Positions 10,001 through 18,641 of a stretch of 64,000 nucleotides of DNA are shown one piece after another; positions within the stretch are counted from its first letter, which is position 1, and each line of letters starts with the position of its first letter. The notes beneath the pieces were generated by a model, which saw only the letters and a list, made by a program, of their open reading frames with translations, had not been told where the DNA came from and made no database searches. The position numbers and the translations under genes were made by a program. Source of the stretch: Saccharibacillus sp. O23 (lineage in GTDB: Bacteria; Bacillota; Bacilli; Paenibacillales; Paenibacillaceae); assembly GCF_002205895.1 (NCBI RefSeq), contig NZ_NJDE01000031.1:1-64000 (forward strand). The letters are read 5' to 3'.

Positions 10001-11451
10001 TGGCCTTCGGCCGTGCCGTTCGCGGAACTCGCCGTGATCGTCGCTTGTCCCGGCGACACGCCCGTCACTTCGCCGTAACGGTCGACCGTCGCGACCGATT
10101 CGTCGGAGGAGATCCAAGTCAGTTCGGCTTCCGTCGTATCTTCCGGCTGGATCGTCGCGTTCAGCAGCGTGCGGGAACCGACCGGAACCGGTCCGCCGAG
10201 CGGCTCGATCTCGATGCCCGTCGCCGGAATATCGGCGACAACGACCGTCGTCTGCGCCGCGGGCAGCGCTTCGTCCGGCTGCGCCGAGATCGTCGCCGTG
10301 CCCGGCGCGACGCCCGTCACCCGGCCGTTCGCGTCCACCGTCGCGACCGATTCGTCGCTCGACGAGAACGTCGCGTTGCGGTCGGTCGCGTTCGAAGGAT
10401 CGAATTGAAGCGTCAGGTCGATCGCGCGGCCGGTCGCCACGGCGTATTCGCTTTCGGCGAACGAAGCCGAGACCGCCGGAACGTAATTTTCGGCGACGAA
10501 GTCGTCGAAGCTGGCCGCGCCCGCGTTTTCCCGATAGACGCCTAAGTAGAAGGAAGCCATCGGGCCGGGAATCTTCATCGGTTCTTTGGTCAGCAGGCGG
10601 CGGCCGTTCACGTCCAGATCGAACGTGGTCGCCGTGCTGTTCATGGCGATCCGCACGTCGTACCAAGTGCCGGCCGTAACCGGCATCAGCTTGGTCCAGC
10701 CGGAGACGCCCTGCTTCATGTAACTGATCTCGCCGCCGTAGACGGCGAACTGCACCATCGAACCGGCTTGTCCGGCGGCCGCGGGCGTCGGCAGATACAC
10801 GACGGCGTTGGTCTGATCGACGCTGAAGCTGTACGAGAGCGAAGCGCGGTTCGTCGAGATCGCCGCGGTGCGCCGGAAGTTATGGCCCGACGCGACGGGC
10901 GCGGTCTGCTGGATTCGCAGTACTTTGCCGCCTCGTTCGGCGGATTCGGCGATCTTGGCCGTTACGCCGGCCGGCGGCGTGCCGATCGTCCAACCTGCCG
11001 GAGACGAACCGACCGTGCCCGATTCGAAATCGTCGGCGACGACGGCTGCGCCGGAGAGGAGATTCGCCTGCGGCTCTTCGACGGATTCCGTTTCCGGCAT
11101 CTCCGGCAGCGCTTCGCTGCCTGGCGAAACTTCGGCGTCGGAATCCGGCTGCGGTTCGTTCGGCTCTTCGGGCGTTTGAGGCTGAGGAGCCGGCTCGCTC
11201 GTTTCCGGCGTCGGCTGTCCGCTTGCCGGTTCCGCTTGCGATTCGCCGGACGGCGAATTGGCGGTCTTGATCGAGGATGGAACATTCGCGGCCGCGCCGC
11301 TTTGCGGCTGTTCCTCGTTCGATACGATCCGATCTCTTGCGGTTTCGGCCGCATCGGCCGGTCGAAGGCCGATTCCGACAGGCAGACTTCCGATCGTCAA
11401 TACGGCGGTGATTACGCATACGCTCATTCGTTTCCAGACTTGTCCGTTCAT
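7060..11451 (-). CDS. Secreted right-handed beta-helix protein with Ig-like (BIG2) domains
   Basis: 1463 residues with a signal peptide (basic MNGQVWKR, hydrophobic core, cleavage near ADAAE). A Pro/Glu/Ser-rich linker of about 80 residues follows, then a laminin-G-like sandwich near residues 150-310. Two BIG2 domains come next, recognised by SSDESVATVD...GRVTGVAPGTATI and SSDESVATVD...GEVTGVSPGQATI. A large right-handed beta-helix begins with LFVSPQGSDSGDGSQSAPFA. Two degenerate BIG2 domains and a C-terminal concanavalin-like domain close the protein. The start is supported by AAGGAG upstream. The beta-helix class includes polysaccharide lyases and glycosidases, and the neighbours (Lpl transporter, GH105, GH2) suggest extracellular attack on plant polysaccharide. 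The exact activity cannot be assigned. No SLH or LPXTG anchor is visible. Confidence 0.85.
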   Translation of the reverse strand: MNGQVWKRMSVCVITAVLTIGSLPVGIGLRPADAAETARDRIVSNEEQPQSGAAANVPSSIKTANSPSGESQAEPASGQPTPETSEPAPQPQTPEEPNEPQPDSDAEVSPGSEALPEMPETESVEEPQANLLSGAAVVADDFESGTVGSSPAGWTIGTPPAGVTAKIAESAERGGKVLRIQQTAPVASGHNFRRTAAISTNRASLSYSFSVDQTNAVVYLPTPAAAGQAGSMVQFAVYGGEISYMKQGVSGWTKLMPVTAGTWYDVRIAMNSTATTFDLDVNGRRLLTKEPMKIPGPMASFYLGVYRENAGAASFDDFVAENYVPAVSASFAESEYAVATGRAIDLTLQFDPSNATDRNATFSSSDESVATVDANGRVTGVAPGTATISAQPDEALPAAQTTVVVADIPATGIEIEPLGGPVPVGSRTLLNATIQPEDTTEAELTWISSDESVATVDRYGEVTGVSPGQATITASSANGTAEGQAAVTVTARTVMTQLFVSPQGSDSGDGSQSAPFATIGRAQQEVRALNDAMTGDIVVNLGAGTYELEETLAFTPEDSGTGGHFVIYRGAGGEETVVSGGRPISGWTETQPGSGIYLASVDADLETRQLFVDGVRAVRARSEGGLDRPNKTASGYTSRDTQIASWSDADELELVFEDVWTNSRVRVQSVTAANGLAQFTLREPGWASVKDRGQTSATLPVYYENALELLDEPGEWYLDGDADFMYYMPRDGEDLSTAQVIAPELEQLVTIQGVSADDPVRNLNFENLAFMYSTWMHPSTDAGHSDAQNNHLRYKGTPDELPPAAVEAELANTVNFTGTTFAKLGITGLRLQNGVQNSLIEGNRFYDISGGAVNVGQPNSSDRNVFNPADHRLIMKNDDVLNNVIHDIGVDYKSAAAVSAGYPLDMEISHNEMYNLPYSGVHMGYGWAKDFDPVTKNVKIENNLIYDLMGMGLKDGGAIYTLGTTGGTAADKNLVRGNYIRNQLEANAALYTDEGSAYWKFDGNVIDLKDAPKWSSPIRWAMAYVPSIHDVEYVNNYTTTSTYTNNGTGVLFQNNTVVPDANWPQAAQNIIANAGLQPAYASLNDEEIGRWRVSDLEVAIGGAETLTPNERGGKDEPMTGAGAEILYRSLNPAIATVDAQGEVAGVSQGMTEIEIRIVKGSVQRILNAQVQVGDEPADIALEGQPGGVAHVKEGQSLSLQPYGVTLFGDRTTVSAAAYDSSDDSIFTVDASGELVAHAVGTATLTLTATAAGGGTVTGDYEVRVWNEQSADAVSLEPFVEDPDGWRVEAAANALSELENGVLALRAPAGYAVYAERKFQNEKLEFGLKIDDAADSANWYAMMLGSQDISRNYSTGTMYLAIMDDEKIELHRFNNGKRTILYGTVNKDQGISGPAGFGVPNTMLTFGQQHQIETGVFQETGGVRIVLKSDGQEVFNYLDTSQQAIGEAGHLGFVSRERITELSY

Positions 11452-11715
11452 GTTTCATCTCCTTCCGCTGCATAGCGGGATTGAATAAGACGGATAAGGC
11501 GAGGCGGAACGAGGCCGCAAAGCGCGCGGGTTCCGCCTGATTGTTCGAACGTCCGAAAGGTTCCGATTTTCGTGTACGTCAGCGTCCGGACCGACGCGAC
11601 CATGCGCCGGCCCGATCCGGAAAGAACGACAGATATGCTTGAAAAATCCAATCGATGCCGCGCCGTGCGAAGACGCGGCAGGGTCAATGCGGCAGCAGCA
11701 TCGCACCGCTTAAAG
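11452..11715. other. Intergenic region with hairpin upstream of beta-helix gene
   Basis: A gap of 264 nt between two minus-strand genes. It holds an inverted repeat at 11502-11538 (AGGCGGAAC paired with GTTCCGCCT, 19-nt loop) and the AAGGAG ribosome site of the downstream gene. No convincing promoter or gene was seen. The hairpin could act as a processing or stabilising element between the two cistrons. Confidence 0.4.
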
Positions 11716-13950
11716 TCAATGCGTTCTGCCCGGCGCGTGCGGGTCCAGCTTCAACGACACCTGCTCCCGGCCGCCTTCGAGCAGCCGCACGAACCGAATG
11801 CGTTCATGCGGTTCGCGCGGAACTTCGCGATCGTCCAGCGTCTCGTCGCGAACCTCGATCTGCGCCAGACGGGCCCGGACGGCGGCTTCGTCCGCCGCGT
11901 CGTCCAAGCACACCACCGCCCAGCCGGCTTCCAGACGAGGCGCGCGAAGCGTGCCCGGCCCGCCGCCGGCGTAGAGCACTTGGCGGAGCTTCAAGCGTTC
12001 CGCCTCGCGTTCGGCGTGCAGGATGCCGGGCCGACGTTCCGGCGGGGCCGTTTCCGCTTCGCGCTCTTGAAGCCTCGGCGTCGAGAGCGGATTGTCGTCC
12101 GCTGCCGAGACGTCTGCGCTGCCGGACTGCGCCGCGGCTTCCCGACGTCGGTCCGGATTGTCGCCGGCCGCATCGAAGATTGCGTTCGGTTCGGCATGGG
12201 TCTCGCCGCCGAACCGAATCCCTTCGAGCGGCGCGATCGCGATCGCCGCTCCCGGATAGCGCAGCACCCGCCACAGGCGTCCGTCGCCGCCCGTCACTTC
12301 GGCGGCTTCGCCTTCGTAACCGGGAATCAGCCATTCGTCGGCGATCTCCGCCGCCGTCTGGACGACGCGATCGAGCACCCGCAGCGCCAGCAGCGCATGG
12401 CCGTTCTGAGCGGCGTATGTACGCACGTCCGGATAAGGCGATTCGCGAAACAGCGCGGGCATCAGATAAGCGGTCTTATAGCTCTCGGCCGGATGCGTGC
12501 GGACGGTCTGCCCGTCGTCGACGTACCAGCGGGCATACGACACCTGCCCGTCTTCGGCCGCCGCCGACAGCGGAAAGCTCTGCCAGCCGAGGCCCCACGT
12601 CTCGTGCTGATAGCTGCCCGGAATCACCGGGAACACGTTCAAGCTGCCGAGCCGCGTCCGGATTCCGATCCAACTGTACGCGGTCGCGCCGTCGAAGACG
12701 CGTTCTTCGCGGATGCGGGGAACCGGCTGCCGCCCCGGCGAAGCGGCGGCGTTCGCCGTACTCCCGGCCTTTGCGGAGCTTCCGACGCTTCCGTCGGTTT
12801 CTCCATTTGCTCGACCTTTTGCTTCGGCATCGCCGCCGCCCCGCTCCCGAAATTCCTTCTCGAACAGCAGCAGCGTCGCAAAATCGTTCACCTGAAACGA
12901 AGTCTCCCCCGAGTCTTGCGTTTCCAACTCGTCCGTCCCCGTCACTCCCGCGATCAACCAAGCCAAGCTGCTCCGGCGAACCGCGCCGCCGAAGTTATAG
13001 CTGCGGATCGACGGCACCAATTCGCGTCCGTCGTGAAAACGCAGAATGTCCAGCAGCGTTTCCCGATGCCCGTCCAGCCGATCGGCCAGTGCCGGCCGAT
13101 CGATACGAAGCAGCGGCGCGGCGATCTCCAGCGCGTTCAGCATGACGCCCTGGTAGACGAGGCTCATATTCTCGCCCCATCCCCAACCCCGCCGCGCCGT
13201 GTACGCTTCCCAGCGTTCGAAATAGTCGCCCGCGATCTTCAGCCGCTTCCCGTCGCCGAGCAGATGCGCGATCGCCAGCAGCATCGCGCCGTCACTCATC
13301 GTTTTGTTCGGGTAGTACAGCTCGGGTTCGCGGCATTCGCGTTCGAACCAGAACGCCGCATGCCGCAGCATTCCGTCCATGACGGCGACGTGTTCCGCCG
13401 GCATCGCGTCCGGCGCTCGCAGACGCAGCGACACGAGCGGCATCAAGATAAAGAAAGCGGCGTTCGAATCCTGCACCTTCGCTTCTTCCGCGTACCAGCG
13501 GAACGCGCCGTAATGCTCGTGCTGCGGATCGCGGATCTGAAGCTCGGCCAGCGCGCGCAGCGTGTCCGCGCCGCGTTCGCCGCATTGGCGAAGGTCGAAG
13601 GTCGCGATGTCGGCTCGTTCTCCGGTTTCGCGAAGCGCGGTTTCCCGCGCTGTTTGAGCCGTCGTACTTCTTTCCGCGGCGGCCGCCGAACCCGAAGCTT
13701 TTCCTCCGTCCGAAACCGCCGCTCCCCCTGCCTGCGGCTCCGCTTCTGACCGCGCCTCCGCCCGCTGCTCCAGCAGCAGGCCCATCGCGTAATAACCGGC
13801 CGAATACCGCCCTTCGTGGCAGTACGGCAAATGCGCGATCTGCCGCGTATGGCCGGGCCGGTCGTAGCGGACCAGTCCGTTCTCGATCACAATGCCGTCC
13901 GACGCTTGCGCGTAGATGCGGCGCATGACGCCGATCGCCCATGAATGCAC
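11716..13950 (-). CDS. Uncharacterised protein, possible alpha/alpha-toroid carbohydrate enzyme
   Basis: 744 residues from a GTG at 13950, chosen because AAAGGGGG lies upstream. No signal peptide. The N-terminal half is helical with aromatic and acidic motifs (HYGAFRWYAEEAKVQDSN, AFWFERECREPELYYPNKTM, GWGWGENMSLVYQGVML), which resembles alpha/alpha-barrel glycosidases and lyases. The second half looks beta-rich (TAYSWIGIRTRLGSLNVFP, ETWGLGWQSFPL), as in heparinase- or alginate-lyase-like enzymes. I do not recognise the family. Three low-complexity insertions (about residues 60-105, 363-410 and 593-647) break the fold. It lies 44 nt after the binding-protein gene and is probably co-transcribed, so it likely processes the imported sugar. 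Confidence 0.7.
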   Translation of the reverse strand: MHSWAIGVMRRIYAQASDGIVIENGLVRYDRPGHTRQIAHLPYCHEGRYSAGYYAMGLLLEQRAEARSEAEPQAGGAAVSDGGKASGSAAAAERSTTAQTARETALRETGERADIATFDLRQCGERGADTLRALAELQIRDPQHEHYGAFRWYAEEAKVQDSNAAFFILMPLVSLRLRAPDAMPAEHVAVMDGMLRHAAFWFERECREPELYYPNKTMSDGAMLLAIAHLLGDGKRLKIAGDYFERWEAYTARRGWGWGENMSLVYQGVMLNALEIAAPLLRIDRPALADRLDGHRETLLDILRFHDGRELVPSIRSYNFGGAVRRSSLAWLIAGVTGTDELETQDSGETSFQVNDFATLLLFEKEFRERGGGDAEAKGRANGETDGSVGSSAKAGSTANAAASPGRQPVPRIREERVFDGATAYSWIGIRTRLGSLNVFPVIPGSYQHETWGLGWQSFPLSAAAEDGQVSYARWYVDDGQTVRTHPAESYKTAYLMPALFRESPYPDVRTYAAQNGHALLALRVLDRVVQTAAEIADEWLIPGYEGEAAEVTGGDGRLWRVLRYPGAAIAIAPLEGIRFGGETHAEPNAIFDAAGDNPDRRREAAAQSGSADVSAADDNPLSTPRLQEREAETAPPERRPGILHAEREAERLKLRQVLYAGGGPGTLRAPRLEAGWAVVCLDDAADEAAVRARLAQIEVRDETLDDREVPREPHERIRFVRLLEGGREQVSLKLDPHAPGRTH

Positions 13951-13993
13951 GACGTTTCCCCCTTTCTGCTTGCTTCGTTTGCCCGGCTTCGTT

Positions 13994-15679
13994 TTATTCT
14001 TCTTTCTTCATCTGCTCGCCCATCTCGTAGATATCGGACATCAAGATCGCGTCGTCCTTTTTCTCGGCGTACCATTTGGCGTAGAATTCGTCCACCTGCG
14101 CGCCGCCGGCTTTGTCCCAGACGCTCTGCGCATCGGCGATAAACTTGTCGACCGCCGCTTCGCCTCCGCCGCTGACGATCGTCTGCATCGCCATATCGAG
14201 GATCGTCTTGTTGGCGTTGGTGTTGATCGTCGCCAGATTCTGCGGCAGCAGCGGCAGGTAAGCGCGCTGCGTGATGCCGACCATCGGGCGGGACGGGTCC
14301 ATGTACGCTTCGACCGCTTCGTCGTAGATCTTGATGTAATCCTGCTCGGCCGGCGTCGGATTCACTTTGTTTTTGATCCCGTAGTTTTTGCCGATCAGCG
14401 GGGTCAGCATGCTCATGTCGCGGTTGTATTCGAGTTCCGTTTTGTTTTTCTCCGGGTCGATCGCTTTGGCGCGTCCGTCCGAAGTCTTCTCGTAATGCAC
14501 GCCTTCGATGCCGTTCTGGATCGTATTCGTGTATTTGTCGCTGACCATGAAATCGATCATCTTCATGACGGATTCCGGATCTTTGGCCGACGCGTTCACC
14601 ATGCCGGTCATCTGCACCGGGCTGCTGAGCGTCGGGCTGTAGCTGCCGAATTCCGTCTTCGGAAGCGCCATCGCGATCACTTCGGCGTCCGGCACGTTCT
14701 GCTTGAGAGCCTCGTACGAGCTGACGTCCGCGCCGTTGCTGCCGTAGATGCCGAGCTTGCCCGAGATCCACATCTGCTTCTGCTTCTCGCCGTTCTTGTC
14801 CGTCACGAAGTCTTTGTCGACCACGCCGGCGTCGTACAGCTTCTGCTGGAACGCGATCGAAGCGCGGATCCGGTCCCAATCGTGCACGACCTGATCGTTC
14901 TCCAGCACCCACGGAGTCTGGTCTTCGCCGAACAACGTAAAGCCCGTGCCGAACATATGGTTCAAAATGATGCCGGCCACGAAGCTGAGTCCCGTTCCTT
15001 CGGTATTGGCCTGTCCGTCGCCGTCCGGGTCTTTCTGCGTGAACGCTTCGGCGACCGCGAGGAATTCTTCCGGCGTCTTCGGCACGTCCAGCCCCAGTTT
15101 GTCCAGCCAGTCTTTGCGGATCAACAAATAATGCTGCGGCGTCAGTTCCATCGGGCGGCCGACCAGATACGTTTTGCCGTCCTCCATCGTGCCCGCCTTC
15201 TTGAGCGCCGGATATTTCTCGAGCATCGCTTTGTATTGCGTGCTGTGCTTAGCGATCAGATCGTCCAGCGGCATGAGCTGTTTCTGGTTATAGAGCTGCC
15301 CTTGATAAGCCGTATCGTATTCGAAGATCAGATCGGGAGCCTGCCGCGAAGCGAACAGCACGTTGAACTTCTGAAGCGATTCGAACCGCGGTACCGTCAC
15401 GTATTTCACGTCGACCGGCCCGTTCTCGTTGACCCATTTGGTCCAGCGGTTGTTGTCCATCGTGCCTTCGGCGGACGGCACCTTGCCGCGATCATAGAGG
15501 GAAACGGTGATCGAACCGCGTTTCTCGGCGGCCGCTCCGTCTTTGCTTTCGGCTTTCGTCGAACCTCCGCCGCTGCCGCAGCCTGCCGAGGCGAGCGCGA
15601 ACGTGACGGCCAGCGCGGCGTATACGGCTTTGCGGGCGGTACGGGCGGTACGGATCGCGGACAATCTTTTTCTTGTCAT
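13994..15679 (-). CDS. Extracellular sugar-binding lipoprotein of ABC transporter (LplA type)
   Basis: 561 residues. The N-terminus is a lipoprotein signal (basic residues, hydrophobic stretch, lipobox LASAGC), followed by a Gly/Ser-rich tether. The length and overall pattern match the large family-1 substrate-binding proteins that pair with LplB/LplC-type permeases and import oligosaccharides without a dedicated ATPase in the operon. It lies directly downstream of the two permease genes (140-nt gap), so the order on the minus strand is permease, permease, binding protein. The ligand is probably an oligosaccharide released from plant polysaccharide, inferred from the flanking GH105, GH2 and esterase genes. 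Confidence 0.92.
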   Translation of the reverse strand: MTRKRLSAIRTARTARKAVYAALAVTFALASAGCGSGGGSTKAESKDGAAAEKRGSITVSLYDRGKVPSAEGTMDNNRWTKWVNENGPVDVKYVTVPRFESLQKFNVLFASRQAPDLIFEYDTAYQGQLYNQKQLMPLDDLIAKHSTQYKAMLEKYPALKKAGTMEDGKTYLVGRPMELTPQHYLLIRKDWLDKLGLDVPKTPEEFLAVAEAFTQKDPDGDGQANTEGTGLSFVAGIILNHMFGTGFTLFGEDQTPWVLENDQVVHDWDRIRASIAFQQKLYDAGVVDKDFVTDKNGEKQKQMWISGKLGIYGSNGADVSSYEALKQNVPDAEVIAMALPKTEFGSYSPTLSSPVQMTGMVNASAKDPESVMKMIDFMVSDKYTNTIQNGIEGVHYEKTSDGRAKAIDPEKNKTELEYNRDMSMLTPLIGKNYGIKNKVNPTPAEQDYIKIYDEAVEAYMDPSRPMVGITQRAYLPLLPQNLATINTNANKTILDMAMQTIVSGGGEAAVDKFIADAQSVWDKAGGAQVDEFYAKWYAEKKDDAILMSDIYEMGEQMKKEE

Positions 15680-15818
15680 GCGGGATAACCCCCTTCGGAT
15701 ATGGATGCGCCCTCGGCGCGTTCTTGCAACCCCTTACATTTTGCCGGAAAAAGAATCGAAACAACTCGGCTTCCGTACATGCGGCGAGCGGCGCGTTGTT
15801 CCGAACGGTCGAGACGGT

Positions 15819-16694
15819 TCAGCCTTTGATCGCGCCGATCGTCACGCCTTTGACGAAATACCGCTGCAGCAGCGGATACACGATCAGCATCGGCACGATC
15901 ATGACCATGATGCCCGCGGCTTTGATGCCTTCCGGCGTAATGTTGCTGACCTGCTGGGTATCCATCGTATTGATCTCTTGAAGCACCGACTGGCTGCGTA
16001 CCATCTGCTGGATCAGCACCGTGAGGTTCAGTTTCTCCGGACTGTTGATATAGATCATCACGTTGAAGAACGAATTCCAATAATACACGCCGTAGAACAA
16101 TCCGATCGTGGCGAGTACGGGCAGCGACAGCGGAAGCACGATCCGCAGCAGCAGCCTCCATTCCCCGGAACCGTCGATGCGCGCGGCTTCGACCAGTTCT
16201 TCGGGGATATTTTCGAAAAAGGACCGCATGATCATCATGTTGTACGTGCTGACCAGCGCGGGCAGCCACAGCGATCCGTAATTGTTGACCAGTCCGAGCG
16301 AGCTGACCACGAGATACGTCGGGATCAGGCCGCCGGTGAACAGCATCGTGAACACGATGGCGAGCGAGATCCAGCGGCGTCCGTAAAATTCGCGGCGGGC
16401 CAGCGGATAAGCGGCGCAGATCGTTACGACCATGCTCAGCGCCACGCCGACGACCGTGATCAGTACGCTGTTGCCGAACGAACGCAGAATCGGCGTGCCT
16501 TCGAACAGCAGCTTGTACGATTCGAACGTGATCTCCCGGGGCCACAGCGAGACGAAGCCCGACAGGACGGCATTCTTGCCGCTGAGCGACAACGACGCCA
16601 GATGCAGCAGCGGCAGCAGGCACAAGATGCCGGCCAGCGTCAGCAGAATATAATTGAACAGGTAGAACGTACGCTCTCCTCTTGTCGATCGCAT
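15819..16694 (-). CDS. Carbohydrate ABC transporter permease (LplC/YtcP type)
   Basis: 291 residues with about six membrane helices and the EAA loop of importer permeases (EELVEAARIDGSGEWRLLLR), which docks the ATPase. The C-terminus PLLQRYFVKGVTIGAIKG is typical of the MalG-like partner in Lpl systems. It starts 35 nt after the first permease gene and is followed by the binding protein. No ATPase gene is present; these systems usually share a common MsmX-type ATPase encoded elsewhere. Confidence 0.93.
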   Translation of the reverse strand: MRSTRGERTFYLFNYILLTLAGILCLLPLLHLASLSLSGKNAVLSGFVSLWPREITFESYKLLFEGTPILRSFGNSVLITVVGVALSMVVTICAAYPLARREFYGRRWISLAIVFTMLFTGGLIPTYLVVSSLGLVNNYGSLWLPALVSTYNMMIMRSFFENIPEELVEAARIDGSGEWRLLLRIVLPLSLPVLATIGLFYGVYYWNSFFNVMIYINSPEKLNLTVLIQQMVRSQSVLQEINTMDTQQVSNITPEGIKAAGIMVMIVPMLIVYPLLQRYFVKGVTIGAIKG

Positions 16695-16729
16695 GAGGTT
16701 TCCTCCTTCTCAAGATGCCGGATGCCGGT

Positions 16730-17689
16730 TTACCACAGCCCTTTGCCGAAACGTCGGGCAACGGCGTTGGTCATCAGCACCAGCACGAACGCCACCAGCG
16801 ATTCGAACAACCCGAGCGCCGCCGTCAAGCTGAACTGTCCGCCTTGCAGGCCGATCGCGTAGATGTAAGTGCTGATGACCTCCGAGATGCCGGAGACGAT
16901 CGAATTCTGAAGCACGTACACCTGATCGAATCCGACTTCCATCACCCGTCCCATCGCCAAGATCAGCATGATGACGATCGTCGGCGCGATGCCGGGCAGC
17001 GTGATATGCCGGATCTGTTTCCATTTGCCCGCTCCGTCCATCGACGCCGCTTCGTACAAGCTCGGATCGATCGAGGTCAGCGCGGCCAGATAGATGATGG
17101 CGCTGAACCCGGCGTCTTTCCAGATGCCCGATCCGAGGAAAATGGCAACCCACGAAGTCTCGTGGAACAAAAACGCGAACGATTGTCCGGTCAGCTTCTC
17201 CAGCAGCACGTTGACGATGCCGGATTGGGCGAAGATCGTGACCACGAGACCGCCGACGATGACCCAAGAAAAGAAATGCGGCAGATAGACGAGCGTCTGC
17301 ACCGTTTTCTTGAACCATTTGCGGCGGACTTCGTTTAGCATGATCGCGAGCATGATCGGAAACGGAAACGCGATCACCACGCTGAGCACGCTCAGCAGCA
17401 GCGTATTGCGGATAATCTGAAGCGACTGCGCTTGGGTGAACAGCATGCGGAAATTGTCGAATCCGACCCACTGGCTGCCCCATACGCCTTCATAGAACGT
17501 GTAGTTCTTGAACGCGATGACGAGGCCCGCCATCGGAGCGTACTTGAATACGAGATAGAACACGATGACCGGGACGAACATCAGCCACAGCGGCATGTTC
17601 GTTTTGAAACGCTGCGTGTGCCAGAAGCGTCGGCTCGGCGCCTGCGATTGCTGGCGCAGCCGAACTTCTTTGGCGGGATTGGCTTTCAT
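16730..17689 (-). CDS. Carbohydrate ABC transporter permease (LplB/YteP type)
   Basis: 319 residues, first gene of the transporter unit. The basic N-terminus is followed by hydrophobic helices (MPLWLMFVPVIVFYLVFKYA) and the EAA loop SLYEAASMDGAGKWKQIRH. The MalF-like subunits of Lpl/Yte systems have this pattern. The start ATG has GGAGG upstream. A cre-like site lies about 70-80 nt upstream, so carbon catabolite control of the whole unit is likely. It forms the membrane channel with the next gene. Confidence 0.93.
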   Translation of the reverse strand: MKANPAKEVRLRQQSQAPSRRFWHTQRFKTNMPLWLMFVPVIVFYLVFKYAPMAGLVIAFKNYTFYEGVWGSQWVGFDNFRMLFTQAQSLQIIRNTLLLSVLSVVIAFPFPIMLAIMLNEVRRKWFKKTVQTLVYLPHFFSWVIVGGLVVTIFAQSGIVNVLLEKLTGQSFAFLFHETSWVAIFLGSGIWKDAGFSAIIYLAALTSIDPSLYEAASMDGAGKWKQIRHITLPGIAPTIVIMLILAMGRVMEVGFDQVYVLQNSIVSGISEVISTYIYAIGLQGGQFSLTAALGLFESLVAFVLVLMTNAVARRFGKGLW

Positions 17690-17756
17690 GCCGGAACCTC
17701 CTTTTTGCGGCCGGGCCGGGAGGGAGGTGCGCTGCCGTCCGCTCCGTGGCCTTCTG

Positions 17757-17770
17757 AGTAAGCGTTATCA
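17757..17770 (-). promoter_or_regulatory. Putative CcpA cre site upstream of transporter operon
   Basis: TGATAACGCTTACT on the minus strand matches the Bacillus cre consensus TGWAARCGYTWNCW at 13 of 14 positions. It lies in the leader of the permease operon. A nearly identical 14-mer overlaps the start codon of the GH105 gene. Confidence 0.5.
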
Positions 17771-18349
17771 TTTTAGGCTTGGGTCTGTCTGTCGAAAGGG
17801 CCGTTTCTGCCTGTTACGATACCGCTCGGGAAGGCCCGGAGCAATATTCAGTTTTCGCGTTTATCGGTTATAAAGCCCGCCGCTGCGCGGTTCTTGCGAG
17901 AAGCGCGGATTGCGGGCGGCTGCGCGAATCGGGTTAATCGGGCGGGCGGCGGGAAGAGTGCTGACAGGTGCAGGAAAGTATCTTCGCGGCAGGTATCTGG
18001 TCGCCGGGGAAGATGCGGATCGCGGCGATGGATTGGACGGCGGAATACCGGATAACCTTGCGTCGCGTCGACAAATCATTGCACCATCCACGCCGCGCCG
18101 ATCCGTTAGACGGCGGGACGGATTCGGATCGCCGAGAGATCAATGCGTCGTCAGGCCTATAAGGATTCGGCAGACGACCCGATCGCCGGAAGACGAATAC
18201 CTTAGCAAGAAACCGCCGCGCCTTGCGCTCCATCCAAACCTGCCGAATCGCCGAATCGATCAAGCAGATCGAACCGTCGCGACCAAATTCTCCTCGTCAA
18301 TTTGCCGTTTCAGCCTCCTGCAAACCTCTTTTCCGGAGTCGTTCTTTTT

Positions 18350-18372
18350 CTAACGGATCACAGATTCCTTAG
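18350..18372. repeat. CTAACGG-type imperfect palindrome
   Basis: CTAACGGATC then CAGATTCCTTAG, an imperfect inverted repeat belonging to the same family as the copies at 18385, 18465, 18515, 57693 and 57744. Confidence 0.6.
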
Positions 18373-18384
18373 AGCCTGTTTTTG

Positions 18385-18436
18385 CCCGCTTTTTTACGGC
18401 TAACGGATCGTAGATTCGTTAGCCGCAAAAAACGGG
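18385..18436. repeat. Long inverted repeat containing CTAACGG palindrome
   Basis: CCCG, six T, CGGCTAACG on the left pair with CGTTAGCCG, six A, CGGG on the right, with only two mismatched positions in about 21 and an 11-nt loop. The A- and T-runs flank the GC-rich core on opposite sides, so it could work as a terminator in either direction. It also carries the CTAACGG repeat motif. Confidence 0.65.
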
Positions 18437-18464
18437 GGGAAATTCTCGAAAAATCACCTTTTTT

Positions 18465-18546
18465 CCGCTCTAAGCGTCATCTCGTTCCGTTAGAAATCCA
18501 ACCTGCCCGAAAATCCGTTCTAAGCGTCGCCTCGTTCCGTTAGAAC
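18465..18546. repeat. Two direct copies of a CTAAGCGTC...CGTTCCGTTAGA repeat
   Basis: Copies at 18465-18495 and 18515-18546 share CTAAGCGTC, two variable bases, then CTCGTTCCGTTAGAA, and start 50 nt apart. Each is a degenerate palindrome (TCTAA at one end, TTAGA at the other). They belong to the same family as the repeats near 57.7 kb. Confidence 0.65.
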
Positions 18547-18641
18547 CTCGACGGAGCCGGCGGCTGTCCGAAAAGCGCTGGATTCCGCTGCGGTTCCGGC
18601 ACGATTGATCGTCCGTGAATCGAAAACGAGCCGCCGGCCTC

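Larger units (their letters stand above)
17772..18641. other. Long intergenic region with palindromic repeats, no gene seen
   Basis: Nearly 870 nt separate the transporter unit from the SGNH esterase gene. I see no coding region in it; the short open frames have no ribosome site or family-like sequence. The right-hand third (18350-18546) is packed with CTAACGG/CCGTTAG-type repeats that are listed separately. Promoter elements for the transporter operon are presumably in the left third, but no clear -35/-10 pair was found. Confidence 0.5.

Noticed and set aside
8365-10545. 726-codon open frame antisense to the beta-helix gene
   Set aside because: Shadow of a clear secreted protein; Arg/His-rich, no ribosome site.
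11572-13749. 725-codon open frame antisense to the 744-residue gene
   Set aside because: Composition is Arg-rich and motif-free, while the opposite strand has a good start and a co-transcribed position.
17490-17771. 93-codon minus-strand frame starting MITLT at the cre-like site
   Set aside because: It overlaps the start of the permease gene in another frame; the matching MITLT start in GH105 only reflects the shared cre-like 14-mer.
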